From contig NC_087062.1 of the NCBI RefSeq assembly GCF_963678635.1, positions 4,117,556 through 4,181,555 on the forward strand: a stretch of DNA of 64,000 nucleotides. The letters run 5' to 3'. The first letter of the stretch is position 1, and every line of letters starts with the position of its first letter. Both the position numbers and the translations under genes were made by a program. The DNA comes from Symsagittifera roscoffensis. Lineage: Eukaryota > Xenacoelomorpha > Acoela > Convolutidae. The notes under the pieces were generated by a model. The model did not search any database. It saw nothing but the letters and a program-made list of their open reading frames with translations, and was not told the DNA's origin. Shown in pieces: positions 36,924 through 45,765 of the stretch.

Positions 36924-37531
36924 ATGTCTATCAAAAAACATTTGAGCTTCCTCGAGTTACTTTATAAGAAAAAAGAAAAAATTCCAATTGATTTTCTTAA
37001 TGATGAAATAGATGTTGACTCTTACTTTTTTCATAATTTTTTGGACGTCTTTATTGTGCAAAATAGAGTTATCCGACTAAGTAAATATCTCTTCAGAGAA
37101 ACTTACTCAATCAAAGAGTTTACTTGTGATCCACATATTGCGTGTCAAAGCTTCAAATTTACGGCTGAATTACACCTCACAAGGAAAGAAATTTTGTTTT
37201 TCTCGAGAATTTGAAAATAATCAAAAAGTCGTACAACAATATATCAAAAAGTCTTTTTATCCCCTACCCAATATCCAAATTTGTAAAAAACCCCCAACAA
37301 AGTTCTTTATTCTTTCATTTCTTTAAGGATTTTCAAAGTTCAAAATCCTGCTTGATTCGGTTCGGAATCAGATTTCCAGAGGTTTGCTTTGAAAAATTTA
37401 TCAAATTTGAGTTATCCTCCCAAATTTACATTAAAATTGAAGAACTTCTACTCAAACTGTTGATTTTTGACTATCTACTCAAAAATCAACAGTTTCTCAT
37501 TTATTATATACAAAAAATTCAATTATCTTGA
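36924..37531 (+). pseudogene. PC4-like family member, frameshifted
   Basis: A 96-codon frame opens with ATG at 36924. Similar protein sequence continues first in the frame containing 37126-37326 and then in the frame of 37211-37531, so two frameshifts interrupt it. The first part (HLTRKEI.. after an aromatic beta-rich stretch, residues about 45-95) lines up with the first PC4-like half of the 43806 protein (YLSEKEG..). The last part (FKDFQSSKS..RFPEVCFEKFIKF) resembles the second half. It is AT-rich like its neighbours. A TATA-like TTTTTTATTATAAAA lies just upstream (36888-36902). I interpret it as a broken paralogue; homology is by eye and modest. Confidence 0.5.
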
Positions 37532-37689
37532 TTAAAAAAATTGTAGAGATGCTACCTCTTCGCTATTATTTTGTTACTTATATCAGCAATATTTCTTATT
37601 TTTATTGCAAACAACTTTTGGTCATTTATTTTTGCAATTGTTTTTGTGTATATTTTTACTTATTTTGAAGATTTAAGTCCTTAAAAATT

Positions 37690-37875
37690 TCAATGATTGG
37701 ATACGACAACTAGAACAAAAATGAACATTTTTGTGATTGGAAACAAAAATACCCAAAATGGAGCTATGTTTCCGATGGGACACGACTTTTATCCAAGAAA
37801 GCCATAAAAGGAAGTTGAAATCTGATTGGACACGACTACAATCCAAATAAGGAAAATCAATTCCGATTGGCCAAA
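37690..37875. promoter_or_regulatory. Inverted CCAAT-box cluster upstream of the 38090 gene
   Basis: Four ATTGG motifs (37696, 37736, 37825, 37866), each preceded by G or TG and three in GATTGGA-type context, lie 215-395 bp before the ATG at 38090. A pyrimidine-rich tandem stretch (two copies around TACCTCCTCTTTCAGCTC, 37935-38030) follows and may span the transcription start. Confidence 0.5.
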
Positions 37876-38089
37876 CCCACACATTCGAGTTGGAGGTACC
37901 CTTCTCTCTTAACTAAAAATCATTTTATTTTCAGCTTAACTACCGTCAACTACCTCCTCTTTCAGCTCTAAATACCTTGATTTCAACTTATCTTCCGTCA
38001 GCTACCGCCTCTCTCAGCTCTTTCTTGTTTTTACTCTTTAACTAAGTTTATTGCTCAAAATGATCTTCTAAGTGCAAAACAGCAACCTC

Positions 38090-38560
38090 ATGTACTCTGT
38101 AGAATTTTCGTCTGATCTAGTACAAATTCAAGTACGAGAAACAGTCTCTGGTGTTTTTCTTGCACAAATGGACATCCCAATCCAAGTCTGGCACATGGTG
38201 GAAGTGATGCGAAGGGATTTCAACGAACATCATATGATGCAACTTCCCATCACAGAGAACCAACTTGAACAAATGCAAATGATGGAGGAAGTTTCTGATC
38301 ATGTGGGCATGAACTACCCCGAGATTCCTGACTCAAGATTTGTAGCTCAACCAGTCGAAGACTTCGTATTTCCTTGGGAGTAGGCAGGATCAGCCGAAAA
38401 CCCCATCACAATAGATGAAGATGAAGGTTTCTCAGAAACAATGACACCTCCAGCTCCACAACAACCACCAGCAATGGAACCTCGTCCAGCTCTGCGTTCT
38501 AAAGAGAACCTCCAGAACTCTTCTGCTGCTCGACAGCTCTTTGATTATAAGATTTTGTAA
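38090..38560 (+). pseudogene. PC4-half-like protein with an in-frame TAG
   Basis: The ATG at 38090 opens 97 codons to a TAG at 38381. The same frame then stays open for 58 more codons to TAA at 38558. The extension has protein-like composition (ENPITIDEDEGFSE, a Pro/Gln stretch, RSKENLQNSSAARQLFDYK). The N-terminal part has two beta-like strands (LVQIQVRE, VFLAQMDIP) and a helix (VWHMVEVMRRDF), an arrangement like the second half of a PC4 domain. The middle is Met/Gln/Glu-rich. The downstream part contains KEN and RxL-like peptides. The single stop suggests a recently broken gene; readthrough is an alternative. It begins MYS, as does the gene at 43806. Confidence 0.55.
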
Positions 38561-38779
38561 ATAATTGTTGTTTGGTATTAATTTTGTTCTTTGTAATTAA
38601 TTAATTTCTTCAATTTCATTTTAATTATGAGAATAGATGAGAGGTTCAGGGTAAACCATTGAAAAACAATTAAAACTTAATTTAGTGCTCTGAACTCGCA
38701 CATATGTTAAGAAACTCGAATAATTTTTGCACACATATTCGGAAAAACACTAGAAAAATTGTACACAAGTTAAAAGTTA

Positions 38780-39335
38780 CCTAAAGGTTTTTGCATCTTG
38801 TACACACTTTTCGCGCTTTGTAGAAAAAATGGAAACACATTTCGCATTTCGTCAAAAATATTGAAACACTTTTCGCATTTTGTAGGAAACAAGTGAAACA
38901 CTTTTTGCATTTTGCAAAAAAATTGCAACACTTTCCGCATCTTGTCAAAAAATTTGAAACACTTCGGATTTTGTCGAAGAAAGTGAAACACTCTTCGCAC
39001 TTTGTCAAAAAAAAAGTGAAACACTCTTCGCACTTTGTCAAAAAAAAAGTGAAACACTTTTCGCATTTGTAGTAAAAAAGTGAAACACTTTTCGCATCTT
39101 GTCAAAAAAAGTGAAACACTTTTCGCATCTTGTCAAAAAAATTGAAACACTTTTCGCGCCTTGTCAAAAAAATTGAAACACTTTTCGCATTTTGTCAAAA
39201 AAAATTAAAACACTTTTCGCATTTTGTCAAAAAAATTGAAACAATTTTCGCATTTGTACGAAAAAAGTGAAACACTTTTCGCATACGCTTCAAAAAAGTG
39301 AAACACTTTTCCCATCTTGACGAAATAAATCACAA
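38780..39335. repeat. Minisatellite, unit about 37-43 bp
   Basis: About 14 units of GTGAAACACTTTTCGCATTT followed by TGTCAAAAAAA with length variation. Both strands give open frames rich in Phe/Lys/Cys as a by-product. It lies between the genes ending at 38560 and starting at 40455. Confidence 0.9.
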
Positions 39336-39886
39336 CAGTTTTTCTTGCACAGTTGATTACTAATCTTTATGAAATTTTTATTCAAAATTTAATCCTTCAG
39401 AAAAATAATTTTTGCATGTCTGTTGATCAGAAACAATTGAAAACCAAGGTAATAACATAGGGAATAGCAATGAAAGTCATCAATATAGAAGTTTTCTAAG
39501 CAATATGTCAACATGCTTTTTACATCAAAGTTTTGCGTTTTTTGCCTTATCCTTTAAAAAATTAAGTTAAAATTTTACATAATTTTTGAAAAACCAAGAA
39601 AAAACGTGCATTTTACCAAAAAAATCTTAGATTTTTTTGCATTTTTCAAAAACTCTTGAGAGAATTTTTGGTACAATTAAAAAAAATTATATACATTTTC
39701 ATGTTAAAAACGGTTCAGGCTGGAAAAAAATTATTTTTGACAAAATTCTTGTAACAAATATTGAATTATCATAAGAAAAATTATTTGAAAAAGCCATTCA
39801 GAGGGTCTGACATGATTCCTCTACAGAGCTAAGAAGGTGTCTTTTGAATTATTTAGGTAATAAAAAAGTAATTCCACCTGAGAAAA

Positions 39887-40101
39887 TGACGTCATTACAC
39901 TTTAACTTTTATAGAACAGTAAAAGTTGTGGAATATTTCCACCAGAGAAGTTGACGTCATGATTCATTAAGTTCTAGAATCTTCTAATTTTTAGAATCTA
40001 CAGATTAAATCCTAGAATTTTATAAGAAGTCATTACACATTAACAACTACATTTTTCTCAATCTTCTAAGTTCTAGATATAATCATTAAAACTTAACCAA
40101 T
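39887..40101 (+). promoter_or_regulatory. Promoter region with two TGACGTCA sites and a CCAAT box
   Basis: Perfect CRE/ATF palindromes TGACGTCA occur at 39887-39894 and 39952-39959, and AACCAATCAGAA puts a CCAAT at 40097. All precede the ORF at 40455. The duplicate keeps both palindromes at 41607-41614 and 41672-41679 and ACCCAATCAG near 41817. Confidence 0.6.
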
Positions 40102-40454
40102 CAGAATTCCAGAACTCACTCTTAAGGTGATGACATTGATAAAAAAAATTTGTGGATTTTATTTATTTTGCTAGTTTTTTAAATCTAAATAAAGAATACG
40201 CAACCAAGGTTGTAAATAATAAGAATAGTTTTCAATGAAATTCTTCTCTTTTGAAAAACCTTAGTCAACAAAAAATTCTTATTTTACAAAATCCTTCATA
40301 AATAATTCAATCAAGTGTTGCAAAATTTTTGGAGTTCAGTTTTTTATGAGAAAATCAGCAAAATCTACAGCTGAAAAAAAATTATATTTCACTCCTTTTG
40401 AAAATCTCATTAAAAGTCAATCAAGTGTTGCAACGTTTTTGGAGTTCAGTTTCT

Positions 40455-40919
40455 ATGAGAAATTCAGCAAAGTCTACCGCTGAAAAAAAGAATATTTCAT
40501 TTTATTTGAAAATCTCCTACAGTTCAGTTCATTTTACCAACATGGGAAAAATTTTTAGAAGAAACGGAAATCTATCTCAAACTTTGAAATCAATCATAAT
40601 AGAACGGGCGAGTTACTGCATCCAGTTTGAAATTGGCACCAAAACTGTCAAGATTCTCAAATTTAATAAAATCTCCCAAGCTAGTGAGCAAATTATCAGA
40701 GGTCTTTCGGAATGGAGAGAACTCGAGAGTAAAAGAGTTAGAGATTTTAGAAAAGAATTGGCTATGTCTAAGTCACCTTCGAGAAAAAAGTACGGGTTTT
40801 CATATGATTCAGATGACAAATATTTTGATGAAGTTGTGGATCTGGGATACGGAAATAGTTTTCATTTGCTTACAGATGAACATTTACTACAAATGACTAT
40901 TTTTGAAAAAAATGGTTGA
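40455..40919 (+). CDS. Element ORF A, unrecognised, possible beta-beta-helix core
   Basis: The frame can start at ATG 40455 or at ATG 40542 (MGKIFRRNGNLSQ). The upstream part lies in a local ~108-bp repeat that also occurs at 40345, so the second start may be the real one (125 aa). The core has two strand-like pieces (SYCIQFEIG, VKILKF) and a long charged helix (SEWRELESKRVRDFRKELA), then an acidic/aromatic tail. The order strand-strand-helix recalls half of a PC4-type fold, but this is weak. The stop overlaps the next start in ATGGTTGA. A CCAAT box and two TGACGTCA sites lie upstream. The duplicate at 42171-42640 is broken, so this is the only intact copy here. Confidence 0.5.
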   Translation: MRNSAKSTAEKKNISFYLKISYSSVHFTNMGKIFRRNGNLSQTLKSIIIERASYCIQFEIGTKTVKILKFNKISQASEQIIRGLSEWRELESKRVRDFRKELAMSKSPSRKKYGFSYDSDDKYFDEVVDLGYGNSFHLLTDEHLLQMTIFEKNG

Positions 40920-41121
40920 ATTTGACATCTTCTACAGAGATCCGAAGAAGTGTTTCAGTCCCTTAAGAAATTCCATACATGATTGGGGCAAAATTGAAAC
41001 AATTCGTGATAGAAGGTACAAAAAAGAAAAATTGAAGGTTCAACTTCACAACTCAGCTCTGTTTAGAAGAAAACATGGTGTGGCACATGAAGAAGAAAGT
41101 GACAAGGAGCTCGAAAATTAA
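40912..41121 (+). CDS. Element ORF B, overlaps ORF A, basic 69 aa
   Basis: Starts with the ATG inside ATGGTTGA, 8 bases before the end of ORF A, in the +1 frame. It encodes 69 residues with DIFYRDPKKCFSPLRNSIHD at the front, a basic middle (RDRRYKKEKLK) and an acidic end. A polyadenylation signal AATAAA follows at about 41190. It could be a separate protein or the C-terminal part of ORF A reached by a frameshift at the A7 run. No family recognised. The copy at 42628 has a TAA in the middle. Confidence 0.45.
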   Translation: MVEFDIFYRDPKKCFSPLRNSIHDWGKIETIRDRRYKKEKLKVQLHNSALFRRKHGVAHEEESDKELEN

Positions 41122-41399
41122 GTCATTTTTTAATTTTTGACACATTTTTCAAGTTTCCCATTGAATTTTAAATTGCTTTTTTTATCATTTGAATAAAGTG
41201 TTCCTGAACCAAAGCTTAGTTTTTAAAGATTTATCAGTATAAACTTTTAAGAGAACATTTGAAAACAATTTATTATTTTATCACAAAGCTTACACAATCA
41301 CTATGCACAGAACCATGACAATCAATAAAGCAATCAATAATCTTAAACAAATCAGATTCATATTTTGAGTTTTGAATTTTTCGAATTCTATCCAGACGT

Positions 41400-43116
41400 A
41401 AAAAAAATTATATACATTTTTATGTTAAAAACGGTTCAGGCTGAAAAAATTAATTTTTGACAAAATTCTTGTAACAAATATTGAATTATCATAAGAAAAA
41501 TTATTTGAAAAAGCCATTCAGAGGGTCTGACATGATTCCTCTACATAGCTAAGAAGGTGTCTTTTGAATTATTTAGGTAATAAAAAAGTAATTCCACCTG
41601 AGAAAATGACGTCATTACACTTTAACTTTTATAGAACAGTAAAAGTTGTGGAATATTTCCACCAGAGAAGTTGACGTCATGATTCATTAAGTTCTAGAAT
41701 CTTCTATTTTTTAGAATCTACAGATTAAATCCTTGAATTTTATAAGAAGTCATTACACATTAACAACTACATTTTTCTCAATCTTCTAAGTTCTAGAAAT
41801 AATCATTAAAACTTACCCAATCAGAATTCCAGAACTCACTCTTAAGGTGATGACATTGATAAAAAAAATTTGTGGATTTTATTTATTTTGCTAGTTTTTT
41901 AAATCTAAATAAAGAATACGCAACCAAGGTTGTAAATAATAAGAATAGTTTTCAATGAAATTCTTCTCTTTTGAAAAACCTTAGTCAACAAAAAATTCTT
42001 ATTTTACAAAATCCTTCATAAATAATTCAATCAAGTGTTGCAAAATTTTTGGAGTTCAGTTTTTTATGAGAAATTCAGCAAAATCTACAGCTGAAAAAAA
42101 TTATATTTCATTCCTTTTGAAAATCTCATTAAAAGTCAATCAAGTGTTGCAAAGTTTTTGGAGTTCAGTTTCTATGAGAAATTCAGCAAAGTCTACCGCT
42201 GAAAAAAATTATATTTCATTTTATTTGAAAATCTCCTACAGTTCAGTTCATTTTACCAAATGGGAAAATTTTTTAGAAGAAACGGAAATCTATCTCAAAC
42301 TTTGAAATCAATCATAAGAGAACGGGCGAGTTACTGCATCCAGTTTGAAATTGGCACCAAAACTGTCAAGATTCTCAAATTTAATAAAATCTCCCAAGCT
42401 AGTGAGCAAATTATATCATAGATCTTTCGGAATGGAGAGAACTCGAGAGTAAAAGAGTTAGAGATTTTAGAAAAGAATTGGCTATGTCTAAGTCACCTTC
42501 GAGAAAAAAGTACGGGTTTTCATATGATTCAGATGACAAATATTTTGATGAAGTTGTGGATCTGGGATACGGAAATAGTTTTCATTTGCTTACAAATGAA
42601 CATTTACTACAAATGACTATTTTTGAAGAAAATGGTTGAATTTGACATCTTCTACAGAGATCCGAAGAAGTGTTTCAGTCCCTTAAGAAATTCCATACAT
42701 GATTGGTGCAAAATTTAAACAATTCGTGATAGAAGGTACAAGAAAGAAAAATTGAAGGTTCAACTTCACAACTTAGCTCTGTTTAGAAGAAAACATGGTG
42801 TGGCACATGAAGAAGAAAGTGACAAGGAGCTCGAAAATTAACTCATTTTTTAATTTTTGACACATTTTTTCAAGTTTCCCATTGAATTTTAAATTGCTTT
42901 TTTTATCATTTGAATAAAGTGTTCCTGAACCAAAGCTTAGTTTTTAAAGATTTATCAGTATAAACTTTTAAGAGAACATTTGAAAACAATTTATTATTTT
43001 ATCACAAAGCTTACATAATCACTATGCACAGAACCATGACAATCAATAAAGCAATCAATAATCTTAAACAAATCAGATTCATATTTTGAGTTTTGAATTT
43101 TTCGAATTCTATCCAG
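41400..43116. repeat. Tandem duplication in the element centre, copy 2
   Basis: The join at about 41399 replaces the 5' half of the minus-strand gene by sequence from upstream of the ORF A promoter (ATCCAGACGT followed by AAAAAAATTATATAC). Several indels separate the copies. Confidence 0.9.
42171..42841 (+). pseudogene. Decayed duplicate of element ORFs A and B
   Basis: Compared with 40455-41121, three bases have gone or changed near 42258 (frame change before MGK). An insertion near 42415 brings in a TAG (TCATAG). ORF B has TAA in place of a Glu-region codon at about 42716. The rest aligns closely. It shows these ORFs are not under strong constraint here. Confidence 0.8.
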
Positions 43117-43281
43117 AAACGCTGAACCAAGAGTTTGTATGGAAGCCAGTTTCTGGTTGGAACATAAATAATGTCTCTTGAATTTTTTCCGATTTAGTCG
43201 TTTCTTTGCAATACTAGGCATCTTTTCGGCTCCTTTCCATCGTAAATTATGTTGAACTGCTCGTCTAAGCTGATTGAACAT
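42994..43281 (-). CDS. Element ORF C, basic 95-aa protein
   Basis: ATG at 43281, stop at 42994. The first 45 residues are strongly basic (KKRLNRKKFKRHY) and could bind nucleic acid; the rest has AFLDRIRKIQNSKYESDLF and a C-terminal Cys/His-containing FIDCHGSVHSDYV stretch. No family recognised. It converges on ORF B, and AATAAA on its strand lies next to its stop. A TATA-like stretch (minus strand of 43355-43370) lies about 80 bp upstream. It is divergent from the gene at 43806. The copy at 41270-41398 keeps only the C-terminal part. Confidence 0.5.
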   Translation of the reverse strand: MFNQLRRAVQHNLRWKGAEKMPSIAKKRLNRKKFKRHYLCSNQKLASIQTLGSAFLDRIRKIQNSKYESDLFKIIDCFIDCHGSVHSDYVSFVIK

Positions 43282-43805
43282 TTCTCCGCTTGATGTAACA
43301 ATACTTCAATAGAATCTGTGTTTGAACAAATTGTAAAGACAATCAATTTCTTGATGTATATATATAAACATATTTATCTAATCTCTGAAAAATTTGGCTA
43401 AGAGATATTCCTATAAAAACCAAATGGAACTTACAATTTTCCAAAGAACATAAAAAGTTGTGGGTAGAGACACAATAATCATGTGTTACTGTATTTTTCG
43501 TAAAAATCACTGGTAACGGAAATAAATAGCGATTTTTTACAATAATCTGAATAAAAGCTGGGAAGAGCTTGACACATAGCAGCAGCCATTGCGAAGAATG
43601 ATTTTTGCTGAGAATTGTGGATTTATATAGGAGAAGTAACGCCTACCTGATTTCGGTATATGTAAACTTCGTACAAAACATTCCTCATTTGGTATAACTT
43701 CCTTATATAGAAATCATGATGAGTCATACTTCTTACTTCCATTTTCATTTAATCTCAAAATCATTTTTCTCATTTCTCTTCATCTGATCAGTCTGTTCTT
43801 CAAAA

Positions 43806-44345
43806 ATGTACTCAAGAAAAGACACTAGTCCCAATTTTATTGAGTTCTCAAAAAATCAAACACGAATTGGGAGATTTGTTTGGTTCCAAAAATCCTACAA
43901 GGGGAAATTTTATTTTGAGCCCTGCTTTCAACTATTAAAAATTAACGATTTGGGACAATTTCAAAAGTCCCAACAAGTCTATCTTAGTGAAAAAGAAGGT
44001 GAAGCATTATCGAAAATCCGGAATAATGTTATTCATGATGCTGAAAACCTTGGACTCGTACCTATATATGAAGCCAAATCTGGCAAAGAATCAACTATGG
44101 ATCAGGAGCTGGAGATCTGTAATAGAGTATATGAAATAGCAACATACAACATGAGGAGAGTTTGTGTCACAATCAAGAAGAACAGTGTGAACAAGCCACC
44201 CTACATTCAGATTCGACTCTTTACTGCAAAAGAGAATGAAACAATGAAACAAGTTGCCTATGTCAACTATACATTGAACGAATTCAAAGAACTGTCCCAA
44301 ATTTTGGGAGACTTTATGTTTGTTGATAATTGTAAGCCTCAGTAA
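43806..44345 (+). CDS. PC4-like protein with two tandem domains, intact
   Basis: Encodes 179 aa from ATG 43806 to TAA. The first PC4-like half (residues about 18-80) has RIGRFVWFQKSYKGKFYF then YLSEKEGEALSKIRNNVI. This follows the PC4/p15 layout: (Q)IG, strand, xFKGK-like turn, strand, and a helix after a leucine-serine turn. The second half (about 115-175) has MRRVCVTIKK, KPPYIQIRLF and VNYTLNEFKELSQIL, again strand-turn-strand-strand-helix. PC4 proteins bind single-stranded or melted DNA and act in transcription and replication. The alignment is by eye; side chains for DNA contact were not checked. It is the only intact family member in this element. A TATA-like TTATATAG lies about 100 bp upstream, with no CCAAT box seen. 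Role in transposition or element replication is inference. Confidence 0.6.
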   Translation: MYSRKDTSPNFIEFSKNQTRIGRFVWFQKSYKGKFYFEPCFQLLKINDLGQFQKSQQVYLSEKEGEALSKIRNNVIHDAENLGLVPIYEAKSGKESTMDQELEICNRVYEIATYNMRRVCVTIKKNSVNKPPYIQIRLFTAKENETMKQVAYVNYTLNEFKELSQILGDFMFVDNCKPQ

Positions 44346-44661
44346 GGCTTCGAAATGTTTTGTATGTTGGTTAATTGAAATATTGTTGGTTCAAAACTAT
44401 CTTTTGTCACTGAAGTGCACATTAAGAGCTGGGATATCTGAGGAAAAGTAAGACAAAACATAAAAATTTAATCAAAATTGACATAAACACGATCCAATTA
44501 TCAATAGATTTTCCAGTATTTGTTTAGAAAATTACAAAAAAATTTATTTGATTACTGCTTTTATCAAAAGCTAAGTAAAATTTGTCTTATTTGAACAAAA
44601 TTACAAACAAAATGTATAGTTAGTTGTAACATTATCATTATTTTTCGAAATTCTGAATTTC

Positions 44662-44745
44662 ATTGGTTGTTTTCAATTGCCCTAATTTGAGGTTTTGATT
44701 GGCTACATGAATTTACTCGATACTAATCAGTCTCTAAATAAGGGA
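44662..44745 (+). promoter_or_regulatory. CCAAT boxes and TATA-like site before the 44833 gene
   Basis: ATTGG occurs at 44662 and 44698 (TTTGATTGGCTA), followed by CTCTAAATAAGGG near 44733. These lie about 90-170 bp before the ATG at 44833. Confidence 0.45.
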
Positions 44746-44832
44746 AAAACTTTTTAATTTGATTACAAAATAAGTAAAAATGGTTCAACAATTCGAGTTT
44801 TTCAAGTTTCTTTGTTAATTTCAGTAAGAAAT

Positions 44833-45386
44833 ATGTTTCTATCAAAAGCGTTTTCAGCGTCTGAAATGAACATTTATCAGCTTTTAAGGTTAAACTACTA
44901 CAAAAAACAAAAAGAGTGGTGGACAGATGACATTGATGGAGATTGTATTAGTTTTAACTTGAATAGAAACACAGAAACTTCATTAATTCTGTTAAAAAGA
45001 TGGCGAGGAGATTTCAGAAAAGAAGAGTACTGCCAGATTTATCAACAATGTTTTTATTTAGAAGAACTAACTTAAATTGAGTGGTCGATCGGTAAAAAAC
45101 AAAAGAATGGGAGAGTCTATGAAACAAATTTTGAAGATAAGGAACATCATTTCGATTACTGTTTTGAATTTTATACAAATGCAAAATCTAGATTTGTCAG
45201 ATTATCTTTTAATCGACTATCCAAATTTCAAAAACTTCCGGTTGTTTATATTACAATATACCAGAAAGAAAACAACAAAAATGTATATTTGGTAATTTCT
45301 TTTTTCACTGGTTAGAAATAGAACAAATCGAAAAAATTTTGATTGAAATTTCAAAATTTGAATTGAGCATCGAAAAAACAATATAA
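44833..45386 (+). pseudogene. PC4-like paralogue with in-frame TAA and a T-run frameshift
   Basis: ATG 44833 opens 80 codons to TAA at 45073. The frame then continues open to TAG at 45313 with FEDKEHHFDYCFEFY and FVRLSFNRLSKFQKLPVVY. The latter lines up with the second PC4-like half of the 43806 protein (VCVTIKKNSVNKPPYIQI). At the T6 run (45299-45305) a one-base shift would continue the similarity into a helix-like HWLEIEQIEKILIEISKF up to TAA at 45384. The sequence thus carries one nonsense change and one frameshift, as expected for a dead paralogue. A Trp-rich stretch (KKQKEWW) lies in the first part. AG before the ATG (TTTGTTAATTTCAG) looks like a splice acceptor, so an upstream exon is possible. 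Confidence 0.55.
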
Positions 45387-45539
45387 ACCAGACAAGAAAT
45401 ATCATTTATCTCACTTTGGTGTCAATTGTATATGTTAGTTAGTCATTTTAGAGCAATTCAATTAAATTGATTGATTGGGAAATTTGATGAACATAGTTTG
45501 GTTCTGATCTACAAAGTATTTTAAAATCTGTGAAGACTT

Positions 45540-45765
45540 CATTCTGATTGGTTAATACCACAAATACTACCTGTGAAGAAGTCCTTGATATCTACAAACG
45601 ATATCAAAATGGTTGAAAAACCCATGAGAAGTAGAACTCCGTTTTGATTGGTTAACATAAAATTTATTGAAAATTCCATGACCATTGAAAGTCGATTCTG
45701 ATTGGTTGATATCAGAAAAGATAAAAATTTCCTTATAATTAATGCTCGATTCTGATTGGTTGATA
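45540..45765. promoter_or_regulatory. Inverted CCAAT-box repeat at the inner edge of the right arm
   Basis: Counterpart of 36560-36803: GATTCTGATTGGTTGATA-type units with ATTGG at 45547, 45647, 45701 and 45755. Confidence 0.6.

Larger units (their letters stand above)
39680..41398. repeat. Tandem duplication in the element centre, copy 1
   Basis: Matches 41400-43116 at an offset of about 1718 bp. The unit includes the promoter, the two overlapping ORFs and the 3' end of the minus-strand gene. Copy 1 is the better preserved for the ORFs; copy 2 keeps the whole 95-aa gene. Confidence 0.9.

Noticed and set aside
38770-39105. 111-codon Phe/Cys-rich minus-strand frame
   Set aside because: It is entirely minisatellite sequence; open frames follow from the unit length and lack of stops in the repeat.
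40903-40919. Programmed -1 frameshift at the A7 run
   Set aside because: ORF B is in the +1 frame relative to ORF A, so a standard -1 slip would not reach it; overlap of stop and start is the simpler reading.
42066-42305. 79-codon frame upstream of the decayed ORF A copy
   Set aside because: It comes from the local ~108-bp repeat and a frame change; not a separate gene.
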